A stretch of 64,000 bases of DNA, from the NCBI GenBank assembly GCA_963770375.1, contig CAVYPM010000009.1, positions 124,001-188,000 on the forward strand. The letters run 5' to 3'. This document shows positions 42,832 through 51,618 of this stretch, piece by piece (the stretch's first letter is position 1; every line of letters begins with the position of its first letter). Below the pieces are notes generated by a model, which saw only the letters and a program-made list of their open reading frames with translations, had not been told where the DNA came from and ran no database searches. A program made the position numbers and the translations under genes. The DNA is from DASVBE01 sp963770375 (lineage in GTDB: Bacteria; Actinomycetota; Actinomycetes; Streptosporangiales; Streptosporangiaceae).

Positions 42832-44556
42832 TCATTGTGCGCGTCGTGCGGCGTCGCGCCGCACGACCACGCGACGCGCGGCCACGGTCCGCACCACCGC
42901 CCACGCCAGCGCCAGCAGCGCGGCCAGCGTCAGCACGTACTCGGGCCAGTCGCCGATGCGGCTGGCCAGCGTCCGGTACGTGCGCAGCGGCACCCGCGCG
43001 ACCAGCTCGGCCTGCACCCAGGTGCCTGTGGTCTGCGCCAGGGAACCGTCGGGCAGCACGATCGCGCTCACCCCGGAGGTGGACGCCACGACCACCGCCC
43101 GGTCGAACTCCACGGCCCGCATCCGGGCCATGTCGAGCTGCTGCAGCGTCTCGCCGGTCTGGCCGTCGACCTCGAAGCTGGCGTCGTTGGTCTGCACGGC
43201 GAGCAGGTTCGCCCCGGCGCTGACCTCGGACTGGACCAGGTCGTCGAAGCTGACCTCGTAGCAGATGACGTCCCCGAGCCGGATCCTGCCGACCCGGAAC
43301 ACGACCGCGCGGTCGCCCGGGGAGAAGTCGCGGGGCTGGTACTTGATCAGCGAGATGAACCTGGACAGGATCCCGCGGAACGGGATGACCTCCCCGAACG
43401 GCACCAGCTTCCGCTTGACGTAGGTGGCGACCGGGCCACGCCCCGGCAGCCACAGCTGCCCCGCGTTACGGACCGGGTTGTCGAGCACGGCGCCGACCAG
43501 GACCGGCCGGTTGATGGCCCGGACTGCGGCGGAGATCGTCTGGTACACCGGCGCGTAGAGCGACGGGTCGATGTCGGTCGAGTTCTCCGGCCAGATGACC
43601 AGGTCAGGAGCGGGCCGCTGGCCAGCGGCAACCTGCCGGGCCAGACGCTCGGTGGCCGCCGCGTGGTTGGCCGTCACCGTGGTCGCCCGCAGCACGCCCG
43701 CCAGCGAGGACGCGTGCGGCACATTGCCCTGGATGGCGGCCACGGTCGCCGTCGATGCGCCCCGGCCCGCCGGGTCAGCAGGCAGCAGCGCGCCGCCGAG
43801 GGTCACCGCCAGCGCGACGGCCAGCGCCACGGCTGGCCAGAGCCGCGGCCGCCAGGCCCGCAGACCCCGGCCGGCCCCCGGACGCGGGTCGATGATCAGC
43901 CAGGCCAGCGCCGCCGCGCACGCCGCAACCAGGAACGTCAGCCAGGGCACACCGCCGATCGCGACCCAGCCCGCAGCCGGTTTCCCGGCCTGGCTCATGG
44001 CCAGCCGCCCCCAGCCGAACCCGCCGAACGGCCACCGGTTGCGCAGCGCCTCGTCCGCCACCCACCACAGGGCCACCGCGGCCGGCCAGGCCCGCAGGTT
44101 CAGCAGCAGCCGCAGGGTGACCGCGGTGACCGAGAAGATCAGTGCCTCGCCGCCGGCCAGCGCCGCGAAGACGTACCAGGCGACGTTGATCATCCAGGTC
44201 AGCATGGGCAGGAAGAACGCCGCCCCGAACACGAGGCCGATCAGCATCGACCCGCGCAGGCTGCGCCGCCACAGCGCCACAACCAGCAGCGCCGGCCCAA
44301 CTACGGCCAGCGGCCACACCCCGGCCGGCGGAAACGAAGCGGCCATCGCCAGCCCGCCCGCCAGCGCGACGGCAAGCGCCGTCCGCAGCCGGAGGGCGTC
44401 ACGCCCCGGCGGCATTCTGGGCCAGGCCGCCACCGAAGCAACCGGAGCCGCGGCCGAGGCCGGAGCCGGCGCCGAGCCGTTAACCGGCGCGGCGGCGTGG
44501 CCGTCCGCGGGTCCCGCGGCCCTCGCGGCCGCGTCGTCGCTGGACCCGGTCAGCAT
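42832..44556 (-). CDS. lnt: Apolipoprotein N-acyltransferase, first copy
   Basis: 574 residues from ATG 44556, which follows GGGAGGCG; a longer frame to 44712 has no ribosome site. The Ala/Pro-rich cytoplasmic lead is followed by membrane helices (LAMAASFPPAGVWPLAVVGP, FFLPMLTWMINVAWYVFAAL) and the nitrilase domain with LVIWPENSTDIDP (Glu), VKRKLVPFGEVIPFRG (Lys) and LGDVICYEVSFDDLVQ (Cys). Together with the neighbouring copy it forms a tandem pair, as in some actinomycetes with two Lnt enzymes of different specificity. Confidence 0.9.
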   Translation of the reverse strand: MLTGSSDDAAARAAGPADGHAAAPVNGSAPAPASAAAPVASVAAWPRMPPGRDALRLRTALAVALAGGLAMAASFPPAGVWPLAVVGPALLVVALWRRSLRGSMLIGLVFGAAFFLPMLTWMINVAWYVFAALAGGEALIFSVTAVTLRLLLNLRAWPAAVALWWVADEALRNRWPFGGFGWGRLAMSQAGKPAAGWVAIGGVPWLTFLVAACAAALAWLIIDPRPGAGRGLRAWRPRLWPAVALAVALAVTLGGALLPADPAGRGASTATVAAIQGNVPHASSLAGVLRATTVTANHAAATERLARQVAAGQRPAPDLVIWPENSTDIDPSLYAPVYQTISAAVRAINRPVLVGAVLDNPVRNAGQLWLPGRGPVATYVKRKLVPFGEVIPFRGILSRFISLIKYQPRDFSPGDRAVVFRVGRIRLGDVICYEVSFDDLVQSEVSAGANLLAVQTNDASFEVDGQTGETLQQLDMARMRAVEFDRAVVVASTSGVSAIVLPDGSLAQTTGTWVQAELVARVPLRTYRTLASRIGDWPEYVLTLAALLALAWAVVRTVAARRVVVRRDAARRAQ

Positions 44557-44939
44557 CACGCCTCCCGTCGGCCATCCGGAAGCTGGCTCAAGGCGAGCGT
44601 ATCCGGGCCAGACCAGTAGATCACCGCGCCCGGCCCATGCCGCCAGCACGCCATCCCAGCGGTAAGCACGACACACCCACCGGCCCGGCGAGATCATCCG
44701 GGCGGTGGGCACCGGCTGACTGCGGCCCGCCCGCGAGCGGCGGCTGCGCCGGTCGTCTGGCGGATTGGTGTCTGGCGGACCTCACGTTCTGGGTGCTGAC
44801 ATCGTTTTCCGCGCAAGAGTGTTCAAGAAGGCGTGCCCGCCGGCCGGCCACGATGGCGGGGGGCACAGCCACCAGGCCGATTCGCCGGGTGCGCCTGCGC
44901 GGGCAGCGGACAGAAGGTCCAGGAAGTGAGGCAGAGCAA
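44557..44939. other. Divergent promoter region between lnt and EamA genes
   Basis: 383 bases. The minus strand is open back to 44712 and the plus strand from 44637, but neither extension has a ribosome site or family similarity. AAGAGTGTTCAAGAA (44814-44828) is a short AT-richer island. No riboswitch-like structure was recognised. Confidence 0.4.
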
Positions 44940-45887
44940 GTGAGCCGCCGCGGCTGGGTGATGTTCATCGCGATGTGCGTGATCTGGGGCATCCCGTACC
45001 TGCTGATCAAGGTCGCCGACACCGGTGTTTCCGTGCCGGTGCTGGTGCTGGCCCGGGTGGGGATCGGGGCCGCGCTGCTTCTTCCGCTGGCGGTGCGCAG
45101 CGGCCAGCTCCGGGTCCTGCTGCCGTACTGGCGATGGCTCGCATTGTTCGCCGTGATTGAGATCGCGCTGCCCTGGCTGCTGCTGTCCCAGGCCGAGAAG
45201 AAGCTGTCCAGCTCGCTGACCGGTCTGCTGATCGCCTCGGTGCCGATCCTGGTCGTGGTCATCGGCCGGTTCACCGGGGCCGCCGAGCGGATGTCCGCGG
45301 TCCGCTGGACCGGCCTGCTGGTTGGCCTGGCCGGAGTCGGGATACTGGTCGGCCCCGGCGCCAACGGCGGCGACGCGCTGTCCATCGCCGAGGTGTTCGG
45401 CGTCGCGCTGTGCTACGCGATCGGGCCGCTGATCGCCAACCGCAAGCTGTCCAGCCTGCCGCCGCTCGGCATGACCGCGGTCTGCCTGGCCTTCGCCGCC
45501 GTGCTGTACTCGCCGCTCGCCGCGCTGAGCTGGCCGTCCGCGGTGCCCTCCTTCCGGGTTCTGGCCTCGCTCGCCGGGCTGGCGGTGATCTGCACGGCCG
45601 TGGCGTTCCTGGTGTTCTTCCGGCTCATCGCGGAGATCGGCCCGGCCCGGGCCACGGTGATCACCTACGTGAACCCGGCGGTGGCCGTGGCGCTGGGCGT
45701 GTCCATCCTCGGTGAGCCGTTCACGCTGGCCATGGCGGGCGCGTTCGCGCTGATCCTGGGCGGCTCGGTGCTGGCCACCCGGGGCGCCCGCCCGGCGGCC
45801 GCGAAGGACGAGCCCGCGGTGGCGGCCGCCGTGCCTGCCGCCGGACCGGGCGAAGTGCTGCCAGATGCGCCCGAACCCGCCCGCTAG
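44940..45887 (+). CDS. EamA/DMT family transporter
   Basis: About 315 residues from GTG 44940. Ten membrane helices in two EamA repeats: first MFIAMCVIWGIPYLLIKVAD to GILVGPG, second FGVALCYAIGPLIANRKL to LILGGSVLATRG. Helix 9 has the typical VITYVNPAVAVALGVSILGE. A charged, Ala/Pro-rich tail follows. Drug/metabolite exporters of this kind extrude amino acids or related compounds. PaiB follows after 9 bases, so they are likely cotranscribed. Confidence 0.85.
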   Translation: MSRRGWVMFIAMCVIWGIPYLLIKVADTGVSVPVLVLARVGIGAALLLPLAVRSGQLRVLLPYWRWLALFAVIEIALPWLLLSQAEKKLSSSLTGLLIASVPILVVVIGRFTGAAERMSAVRWTGLLVGLAGVGILVGPGANGGDALSIAEVFGVALCYAIGPLIANRKLSSLPPLGMTAVCLAFAAVLYSPLAALSWPSAVPSFRVLASLAGLAVICTAVAFLVFFRLIAEIGPARATVITYVNPAVAVALGVSILGEPFTLAMAGAFALILGGSVLATRGARPAAAKDEPAVAAAVPAAGPGEVLPDAPEPAR

Positions 45888-45896
45888 CCTGGCGTT

Positions 45897-46589
45897 ATGT
45901 ATATCCCCCGGCATTTCGGGCTCGAGGACCGGCCGCAGATCAGTGAGTTCGTGGCTGCGGCCGGGGCCGCCCACCTGGTCACGTTCGACGGCGCGGAGCT
46001 GACGGCCACGCTGCTGCCGGTGATCTGGGACCAGGACGACGGCACCAGCCACGCCAGCCACACCAGCGGGAACGGAGACGGAGACGGGGCCGGCTACGGG
46101 CGCCTGCTCGGCCACATCGCGCTGGCCAACCGCCAGTGGGAGACCGCGCAGCCCGGCGTTCCCGCGCTGGCCATCGTGCCCGGGCCGCAGGCGTACATCT
46201 CGCCGAACTGGTACGCCAGCAAGCGCGAGCACGGCCGGGTGGTGCCGACCTGGAACTACGTCACCGTGCACTTCACCGGGCCGGTCACCTTCCACCGCGA
46301 CCCGGAGTGGCTCCGCGGCCTGGTCACCCGCCTGACCACCAAGTACGAGGGCCAGCGGGAGCAGCCCTGGCACGTGACCGACGCGCCGCCCGCGTTCATC
46401 GACGGGCAGCTGCGCGGCATCGTCGGCGTGGAAATGACCGTGACCCGGGTCGAGGCCAAGGCCAAGCTCAGCCAGAACCGCGGCGCCGCCGACCGGGCCG
46501 GCGCGATCGAGGGGCTGCGTGGCGAGGACGACCCGGGCTCGGCCGGGATCGCGGACCTGATGGTCCGCCGGGAGACGACGGCTACGTAA
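45897..46589 (+). CDS. PaiB family FMN-binding transcriptional regulator
   Basis: 230 residues. Split-barrel FMN-binding fold with family motifs: MYIPRHFGLEDRPQISEFVA at the start, LLGHIALANRQW, YISPNWYASKREHGRVVPTW and NYVTVHFTGPVTFH, and the late VGVEMTVTRVEAKAKLSQN. B. subtilis PaiB is linked to repression of sporulation and degradative-enzyme genes; biochemical activity in actinomycetes is not established. The insert DQDDGTSHASHTSGNGDGDG near residue 45 is longer than usual. Confidence 0.87.
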   Translation: MYIPRHFGLEDRPQISEFVAAAGAAHLVTFDGAELTATLLPVIWDQDDGTSHASHTSGNGDGDGAGYGRLLGHIALANRQWETAQPGVPALAIVPGPQAYISPNWYASKREHGRVVPTWNYVTVHFTGPVTFHRDPEWLRGLVTRLTTKYEGQREQPWHVTDAPPAFIDGQLRGIVGVEMTVTRVEAKAKLSQNRGAADRAGAIEGLRGEDDPGSAGIADLMVRRETTAT

Positions 46590-46593
46590 CGGG

Positions 46594-46887
46594 TCAGGAC
46601 TCCAGGTAGCGCTCGACCGCCTCGACCTTGGCGTCCAGCGCCCCCGCGGTGCCGGGGCGGATGTCGGCCTTGAGCGTCACGCTGACCCGCGGGGCCTTCG
46701 CGGCGACCGCCTCGACCGCCCGCTTCACCACGTCCATGACCTCGTCCCAGTCGCCCTCGACCGTGGTGAACATGGCGTCCGTCCGGTTCGGCAGCCCGCT
46801 CTCGCGGACCACCCGCACCGCATCCGCCACGTACTCGGCGACGGCCTCACCCACCCCGAGCGGCGTTACCGAGAAAGCAACCAGCAT
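46594..46887 (-). CDS. MTH1187/YkoF-like thiamine-binding family protein
   Basis: 97 residues: MLVAFSVTPLGVGEAVAEYV, ADAVRVVRESGLP, DAMFTTVEGDWDEVMDVVKR and SVTLKADIRPG. This is the DUF77/MTH1187 ferredoxin-like fold, which forms tetramers and may bind thiamine or a related small molecule. ATG 46887 has GGGAGG 8 bases upstream. Convergent with PaiB (5 bases apart) and divergent from serS. Confidence 0.88.
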   Translation of the reverse strand: MLVAFSVTPLGVGEAVAEYVADAVRVVRESGLPNRTDAMFTTVEGDWDEVMDVVKRAVEAVAAKAPRVSVTLKADIRPGTAGALDAKVEAVERYLES

Positions 46888-47039
46888 GATCCAGATCCTC
46901 CCGTCCGCCCGGGTATCCCGCTCCCAGCATCCTGCCCCGCGGCCGCCGTCCCCGGGCCGGCGGGGTGGGAGTTGAGTGAGCCGTGGGATATAGCGCGCGA
47001 GCGCGGGAAATCCGGTACGGGGGGCCCTGCCCGCGCCGC

Positions 47040-47055
47040 TAGACTCGCGCAGGTG
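47040..47055 (+). promoter_or_regulatory. Putative leaderless promoter of serS
   Basis: A -10-like TAGACT (47040-47045) ends 7 bases before the GTG start (47053), and no Shine-Dalgarno is present. This spacing would place the transcription start at or next to the start codon, i.e. a leaderless mRNA, common in actinomycetes. The -35 region is GC-rich and not recognisable. Confidence 0.5.
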
Positions 47056-48303
47056 ATTGACCTCAAAGCCGCGCGGCAGAACCCGGACCATTACCGGGAA
47101 GCACTGCGCCGCCGCGGCGCTGCCGACGACCTTGACGCGCTGCTGGCGGCCGACGCCCGCTGGCGCGAGCACACCGAGCGGGCCGAGGGTCTCCGGGCCA
47201 CGCAGAAGAAGTCCTCCCGGGGCCGCCCGCCCAGCCCGGAGGAGATCGAGCAGCTCCGGCAGCTCAAGGAGGAGCTGGCCAAGGCCGAGGCCGAGCAGGC
47301 CGCCGCCGCCCGGGAGCGGGACGAACTGCTCGGCCGGATCCCCAACCTGCCCGACCCGTCCGCCGCCGACGGCATGGACGAGGAAGACGCCCAGCTCGTG
47401 CGGGAATGGGGCGAGCAGCCGCAGTTCGGCTTCGCCCCCAAGGACGCCACCGACCTGGGCTCGCCGGCCGGCTGGATCGACATGGCCCGCGGCGCCCGGC
47501 TGTCCGGGTCCCGGTTCGCCTACCGGATCGGCGACTTCGCGCTCGCCGAGCTGGCTCTGTACCGGTTCGTGATCGACCGGCTGGCCGGGTACGGCTTCCT
47601 GCCGGTGCTGCCGCCCATCCTGGTCGGCGAGAAGGCCATGTACGGCACCGGTTTCCTGCCCACCGAGGAATCCAACCTGTACCGGCTGGAGAAGGACGAC
47701 CTCTACCTGACCGGCACCTCCGAGGTCGCGCTGGCCGGCATCCACATGGACGAGCGGCTGGAAGAGTCCGACCTGCCCGCCCGGTACTGCGCGTTCACCA
47801 CGAACTTCCGCCGCGAGGCGGGCGCGGCCGGCAAGGACACCAAGGGCATGTTCCGGGTCCACCAGTTCGACAAGGTGGAGATGTACGTCTACTGCACGCC
47901 AGAGGCGTCGAAGGGCATCCACGAGGAGCTGCTCGCCTACGAGGAGGGCATCGTCCAGGCCCTCGGCCTGCCGTACCGGGTGATGAACATCCCGGTCGGC
48001 GACCTGGGCGCGCCCGCGGCCAAGAAGTACGACATCGAGGCGTGGTTCCCGGTCCAGCAGCGCTACCGCGAGATCACCTCGTGCTCGAACACCACGGACT
48101 ACCAGTCCCGGCGGCTGAACATCCGCTACCGGCGGGACGGCAAGCTGGAGTACGTGCACACGCTGAACGGCACCGGCGCCACCGCCCGGGCCCTGCTGTC
48201 CATCCTGGAGAACTTCCAGGACGAGAACGGCACGGTCGCGGTCCCCGAAGTGCTCCAGCAGTACGGCGCCCCGGCCACGCTCGGCACCAAGCCGGCCAGC
48301 TGA
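47053..48303 (+). CDS. serS: Seryl-tRNA synthetase
   Basis: 416 residues from GTG 47053 (MIDLKAARQNPDHYREALRR). The N-terminal coiled-coil arm (SPEEIEQLRQLKEELAKAEA, EQAAAARERDELLGRIPNLP) binds the long variable arm of tRNA-Ser. The class II core shows motif 1 around FLPVLPPILVGEKAMYGTGF, TSEV in LYLTGTSEVALAGI, motif 2 TTNFRREAGAAGKDTKGMFR, and motif 3 GTGATARALLSILENFQ. It charges tRNA-Ser and, for selenocysteine, tRNA-Sec. A housekeeping gene, so the window includes chromosomal core. Confidence 0.97.
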   Translation: MIDLKAARQNPDHYREALRRRGAADDLDALLAADARWREHTERAEGLRATQKKSSRGRPPSPEEIEQLRQLKEELAKAEAEQAAAARERDELLGRIPNLPDPSAADGMDEEDAQLVREWGEQPQFGFAPKDATDLGSPAGWIDMARGARLSGSRFAYRIGDFALAELALYRFVIDRLAGYGFLPVLPPILVGEKAMYGTGFLPTEESNLYRLEKDDLYLTGTSEVALAGIHMDERLEESDLPARYCAFTTNFRREAGAAGKDTKGMFRVHQFDKVEMYVYCTPEASKGIHEELLAYEEGIVQALGLPYRVMNIPVGDLGAPAAKKYDIEAWFPVQQRYREITSCSNTTDYQSRRLNIRYRRDGKLEYVHTLNGTGATARALLSILENFQDENGTVAVPEVLQQYGAPATLGTKPAS

Positions 48304-48343
48304 CCGCCGCCCATACTCGGCGGACTCAGGGCGCCCAGCGGGC

Positions 48344-49285
48344 TCAGCGGGCGCCCAGGCCGAGCAGCAGGCCGTCCGCGGCCACGGCCGGCGACGAGGT
48401 CAGGAAGATCATCACCCCGTCCGCGGGTGACCTGATCTCCTCCAGCGACTCGGCGCCGTCGATGCTGTGGACCCGGCCGAGCAGCTGGCCCTCGGCGACC
48501 TTCTCGCCCGCCACCACGGCCGGCTCCCACCAGCCCTCCTGCGCGCAGCGAAGCCACAGGAACCGGCCCAGGTACCCGGCGGCCGCGGGCTCACCGGCGC
48601 CGGCCGGTGCGCCGTTCGCGTCCGCATCCGCCATGCCCATCGCGGTCAGCACCCGGCCGAGCCCGCGGACGTGCAGCGCGACCATGGCCTCCTCGACCAG
48701 CCCGCAGCCGCCCGCCTCGGCGGTGATCGCGGCCACGCCGATCGCCGCGGCCGCCGCGCTGGTCGTCCCGCCCACCGCCCGGTCAGGCCCGGGCTCCTGC
48801 CGCATCACGTAGCCCAGCCCGTACGCCTCGGCCAGCGCCTTCGCGCGACCCTCAGCAGACCCCGCCTCGTACATCGCGAACGGCTCGAGCGCCTCGACCA
48901 TGTCCCCGCAGTGCGCGTCCACGAGCCCGTCCGCGCCCTGGATGAACTCGGTGAACGCGGCGTGCGCCAGCCGCTCGGCCAGCGTGCCGTCCGGGTTGCC
49001 GGGGAAGCACCGGTTCAGGTTCTTGCCGTCCTCCGGCACCACGAACGGCGCCCGCGCCCGGAACCCGGTGATGTTCAGCACCGGCACCACCCGCACCCGG
49101 CCGCGCAGCCGGGCCGGGTCCAGCGCGGCCGCCCACCGGCGCACCCCGGCCATGGACGCGTACTCGCAGCCGTGCACCCCGGAGATCACGGTCAGCTGCG
49201 GCCCGTCCGCGGCGCCGGTGATGTCGATCACCGGCACGCCGGTCCCGGCCAGGTCCATGGTGTGGCGGACAACCTGCCCCGTCAT
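48344..49285 (-). CDS. Succinylglutamate desuccinylase/aspartoacylase family metallo-hydrolase
   Basis: 313 residues. M14-like zinc site: His and Glu in VISGVHGCEYASM and the third ligand His in GLVDAHCGD; RARAPFVVPEDGKNLNRCFP is the substrate-binding NLNR segment; the catalytic Glu is probably in ITAEAGGCG. The C-terminal lobe ends ADGVMIFLTSSPAVAADG. The family removes acyl groups from N-acyl amino acids. It starts 6 bases after the amidase stop, so it belongs to that operon. Probably deacylates a product of the neighbouring amidase; the substrate is not known. Confidence 0.85.
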   Translation of the reverse strand: MTGQVVRHTMDLAGTGVPVIDITGAADGPQLTVISGVHGCEYASMAGVRRWAAALDPARLRGRVRVVPVLNITGFRARAPFVVPEDGKNLNRCFPGNPDGTLAERLAHAAFTEFIQGADGLVDAHCGDMVEALEPFAMYEAGSAEGRAKALAEAYGLGYVMRQEPGPDRAVGGTTSAAAAAIGVAAITAEAGGCGLVEEAMVALHVRGLGRVLTAMGMADADANGAPAGAGEPAAAGYLGRFLWLRCAQEGWWEPAVVAGEKVAEGQLLGRVHSIDGAESLEEIRSPADGVMIFLTSSPAVAADGLLLGLGAR

Positions 49286-49291
49286 TCGCGA

Positions 49292-51463
49292 TCAGCTCCC
49301 GTTCGCAGCGGCCCGGCCCGGCCCAGGACCGGGACCAGGCGTGAACAGCTCGCAGGCGGCGGCCGCCACCTGGAGCAGGCTGAGGTCCTGGCCGCGGCGG
49401 GCGGCCAGCTGCAGGCCCACCGGCAGGCCGGGCGCGGGCACCGGGATCGAGACCGCCGGGTGCCCGCTGAGGTTGTAGGGCCCGGTGAACCGGCCCTCGC
49501 CGCTGTCGTCGCCGACGCCGAACGGCGGGTCCTGCTCCGGCGCCGGGTAGCCGACGGTCGGCCCGGCCAGCACGTCCGCGCCGGCCAGGCTGGCCTCGAT
49601 GGCCGTGGCCAGCTGGGCCTGCCGCTCGCGGGCCAGCTGGTAGCGCACGTCGCTGACCGACGCCCCGTAGTCCAGCAGCCGCCGGGTGCCCTCGGCGTAC
49701 CCGGCGGTGTCCCGGCCGGCGTGCACCCGGTGGGCCTCGGCAGCCACGATCACGCTGAGCGGCTCCTCCCAGCCGGCCAGGTCATCCAGCCACGGCGCGT
49801 GGTGCTCCTGCACGTCCCAGCCCGCCGCGGCCAGCGCCGCCAGCGCGGCGGTCACCGCGTCGCGCACCCCCGGCGTCACCGACGGGTCGGACAGCTGCGC
49901 GGTCAGCACCCGCACGACCGGCACCCGGCCGGGCGGCGGCCACGCCCCGGGCTCGTCGCCCGGGCCGAGACCGGCCAGTACCCGGAGCAGCCGGGCCGAC
50001 CCATCCGGCGACGCGGTCAGCGTGCCCGCGTGGTCGCAGGACGGCGAGAGCGGGAATACCCCGTCCACCGGGACCAGCCCGAACGTCGGCTTGAGCCCGG
50101 TGATGCCGCAGTAGGCCGCCGGGATCCGGATCGACCCGCCGGTGTCGGTGCCGATCGCCAGGTCGCACACGCCCGCCGCGACCAGCGCCGCCGAACCGCC
50201 GGACGACCCGCCCGAGGTCCGGGACGGATCGCGCGGGTTGCGGGTGTCGCCCACCGCCGGGTGCGCGAACCCGGCCGCGTACTCCAGGCACTGGGTGGTC
50301 GCGAAGACCTCCGCGCCGGCCGCGCGCAGCCGCCGGACCAGTTCCGCGTCCTGCGCGGCGGGCGCGGGGTCGTAGACCGGGCTGCCGCAGCGGGCGGTGA
50401 CCCCGGCCACCGCGATGATGTCCTTGACCCCGACCGGCTCGCCCGGCCAGCGGCCCGTCCGCGGCGCGGTCCGGGTCGCCCAGCACGGTGACCACCGCGT
50501 TCAGCGGCCGGCCGAGCCGCTCCAGCCGCTCGTAGGCGGCCAGCAGGTCCAGGTTCGCGGCCGTGCACGTGCGCCGGCCGTCCTCGATCGCGGTGATCAG
50601 TTCCGCGACCCGGCGGATCAGCGGCCCCTCCATCGGGCCGAGGATCGCGCGCACCTCGGTGGGCCGGTGCCGGACGGCCAGGTCCCGGTACACGCCCGAG
50701 TGCGACTTGGCTGACCTGCGGTTGAACTCGGTCAGCCGGGCCAGCGACCCGGGCAGGTCGGCCGGATCGAACCCGTCGAACGGCATGGGCTGCACCGGTG
50801 CCTGGCTGAGCGCCTCGCGCGCCAGGGCAATCAGGATTTTCTCGTACGCTGGGTTGCCAAGTGCATCGGCGATCGACAGGTCGGTCACGGCCGTGGCGAA
50901 CAGCATCGCCCCGTAGGCCTGCTTGGCCCACAGGTAGCCGAGCACGTTGCCGGTCACTTCCGCGTCGGCAATATCCGCGGCAAGGCGCTTTATCCGGCGG
51001 GAAATCGTGCCGTCTATTTCGCCCACCACGAACGTGCCCCGGTTACCGCGGAGTATCACTCCGGGAGCCGTTACGTCAGCGCCGAAATTCACGAAGGATT
51101 CGACCACGCGGCCGGGCCCGGCGGCGTCGGTCAGCGTCCCGGTGTTGAGCCCGTTCTGCAGCGAGACGACGTAGCCGTCGCCCTCCAGGCGGCCCGCCAG
51201 GCTGGCCGCCGCGGCCGCGGTGTGGTGCGCCTTGACCGCGACGAGCACCGGGCAATCCAGCTTTTCCGGCAGGTCAGCGGGTTTTATCGCGGGCACCCTG
51301 ACGTGAAGTTCTCGACCGGGCCGGTGATCTCCAGGCCCCGCTCGCTGATCGCCGCGACCACTTCAGGATCTGCGTCGCAGACGGTAACTTCGTGTCCGTC
51401 GCGGGCCAGTCCGGCCGCGACCGTACCGCCGATGGCACCGCAGCCGAGCACGAGGTAGCGCAC
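49292..51463 (-). CDS. Ketopantoate-reductase-like and amidase-signature fusion (two frame breaks as sequenced)
   Basis: GTG 51463 begins a PanE/ApbA NAD(P) domain (YLVLGCGAIGGTVAAGLARD, VTVCDADPEVVAAI). A base seems missing near 51298-51306, after which the frame continues VPAIKPADLPEKLDCPVLVA, VKAHHT (catalytic Lys), VSLQNGLNTGTL and the C-terminal helical domain to TCTAANLDLLAAYERLERLG. Without a stop it runs into amidase sequence (RPLNAVVTV); one extra base at 50441-50446 must be skipped to read GEPVGVKDIIAVAGVTARCG. The amidase triad is Lys in GVKDI, Ser in SGGSSGGSAA and Ser in GTDTGGSIRIPA. About 723 residues once corrected. Divergent from the peptide ABC operon. Confidence 0.72.
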
Positions 51464-51618
51464 GGCGCGAAATGTTACAACACCGTAAAAGCTGCTGCTA
51501 TCCCCAAGATCCCCTATTTACAAAACGCCTCGTGACCGCCACATTGACTTGGACAAAGGTTTGCTCTGACCTGTTCCCGGCCGCACCCCTGGCCGCTCCC
51601 ATCAAAGCTGGAGCTTTC

